A stretch of 39,367 nucleotides of DNA from Gordonia sp. (in: high G+C Gram-positive bacteria) (lineage in GTDB: Bacteria; Actinomycetota; Actinomycetes; Mycobacteriales; Mycobacteriaceae), in the NCBI RefSeq assembly GCF_012515855.1, contig NZ_JAAYXO010000209.1, forward strand, positions 1-39,367, in the 5' to 3' direction. Position 1 is the stretch's first letter, and every line of letters begins with the position of its first letter. Positions 38,885 to 39,367 of this stretch are shown in pieces. The position numbers and the translations under genes are program-made. The notes below the pieces were generated by a model. That model did no database searches. It was not told the DNA's origin and was given only the letters and a program-made list of their open reading frames with translations.

Positions 38885-39367
38885 ATGCAGGAACACCGCT
38901 ATGACGTGGTCATCGTCGGCGCCGGCGGCGCCGGAATGCGCGCTGCCATCGAAGCCGCGCCGCGTGCCCGTACCGCAGTTCTGACCAAGCTCTACCCCAC
39001 CCGCTCCCACACCGGCGCGGCGCAGGGCGGCATGTGCGCCGCTCTCGCCAATGTCGAGGAGGACAACTGGGAGTGGCACACCTTCGACACGGTCAAGGGC
39101 GGCGACTACATCGTCGACCAGGACGCCGCAGAGATCATGGCCAAGGAGGCCATCGACGCGGTGCTCGACCTCGAGAAGATGGGTCTGCCGTTCAACCGCA
39201 CCCCGGAAGGTCGCATCGACCAGCGTCGCTTCGGCGGTCACACCCGTGACCACGGCAAGGCTCCGGTTCGCCGCGCCTGCTACGCCGCCGACCGCACCGG
39301 CCACATGATCCTTCAGACGCTGTACCAGAACTGCGTCAAGCACAACGTCGAGTTCTACAACGAGTTC
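38885..39367 (+). CDS. sdhA: Succinate dehydrogenase flavoprotein SdhA (N-terminal part)
   Basis: The first 161 codons of the complex II flavoprotein; the gene runs off the right edge. The FAD dinucleotide motif VVIVGAGGAGMRAAIEAA begins at residue 8. The covalent flavin-attachment segment KLYPTRSHTGAAQGG has the His that binds FAD through the 8-alpha-methyl. DQRRFGGHTRDHGKAPVRRACYAADRTGH is the substrate-side region. It oxidises succinate to fumarate and passes electrons through SdhB (beyond the window) to quinone at SdhCD. ATG 38885 has AGGAG 13 bases upstream. Confidence 0.96.
   Translation, partial: MQEHRYDVVIVGAGGAGMRAAIEAAPRARTAVLTKLYPTRSHTGAAQGGMCAALANVEEDNWEWHTFDTVKGGDYIVDQDAAEIMAKEAIDAVLDLEKMGLPFNRTPEGRIDQRRFGGHTRDHGKAPVRRACYAADRTGHMILQTLYQNCVKHNVEFYNEF

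Overview
The window is a high-G+C, densely packed actinobacterial chromosome segment. Gene content and order place it in the Mycobacteriales, outside Mycobacterium itself; a Gordonia- or Rhodococcus-like organism is the best guess. From lhr to sdhA the order lhr, nei2, glpD, lpdA, gamma-glutamylcyclotransferase-like gene, amidohydrolase, purine nucleoside phosphorylase, pmmB, upp, Rv3311-like gene, add, deoA, cdd, sdhC, sdhD, sdhA follows, from memory, the M. tuberculosis Rv3296-Rv3318 block. Extra genes are inserted: glpK, MFS and ABC exporters, a type VII secretion-like pair, and an acyl-CoA dehydrogenase with its TetR regulator. No tRNA, rRNA, CRISPR array, insertion sequence or prophage was seen.

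Layout. 1-910: start of a secreted Ig-like protein leaving the left edge. 1168-2394: acyl-CoA dehydrogenase with a KstR-like operator. 2486-5035: a leftward cobalt/B12 operon (cobalamin riboswitch, cbtB, cbtA, degenerate histidine phosphatase, unknown protein). 5172-5887: a secreted histidine phosphatase broken by a one-base frameshift. 5993-11458: DNA repair pair lhr-nei2. 11500-14061: SnoaL-like protein and a class III adenylyl cyclase flanked by two paralogous flavin split-barrel proteins. 14145-17447: divergent glpD/glpK. 17465-20338: MFS exporter and LpdA-type flavoprotein. 20475-25309: gamma-glutamylcyclotransferase-like protein, M20 amidohydrolase with enoyl-CoA hydratase, purine nucleoside phosphorylase with phosphohexomutase. 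25345-28582: membrane-anchored protein, ABC exporter, upp. 28654-29948: EspC-like protein and WxG-NlpC/P60 hydrolase. 30041-33909: Rv3311-like acidic protein, acyl-CoA dehydrogenase/TetR pair. 33943-37818: add, a membrane protein, deoA, cdd. 38013-39367: sdhCD and the start of sdhA, leaving the right edge.

Functionally the centre and right are a nucleoside salvage neighbourhood (PNP, PmmB as a likely phosphopentomutase, Upp, Add, DeoA, Cdd) feeding pentose phosphates to central metabolism, next to glycerol catabolism and succinate dehydrogenase. Many genes look leaderless: a TAnnnT-like hexamer sits 6-8 bases before the start codon. The observations most worth following are the type VII-like EspC/WxG-NlpC pair, the riboswitch-controlled cbt operon with its pseudo-phosphatase and unknown last gene, the KstR-like box on an acyl-CoA dehydrogenase with an unusual catalytic-base position, and the two-cysteine LpdA.
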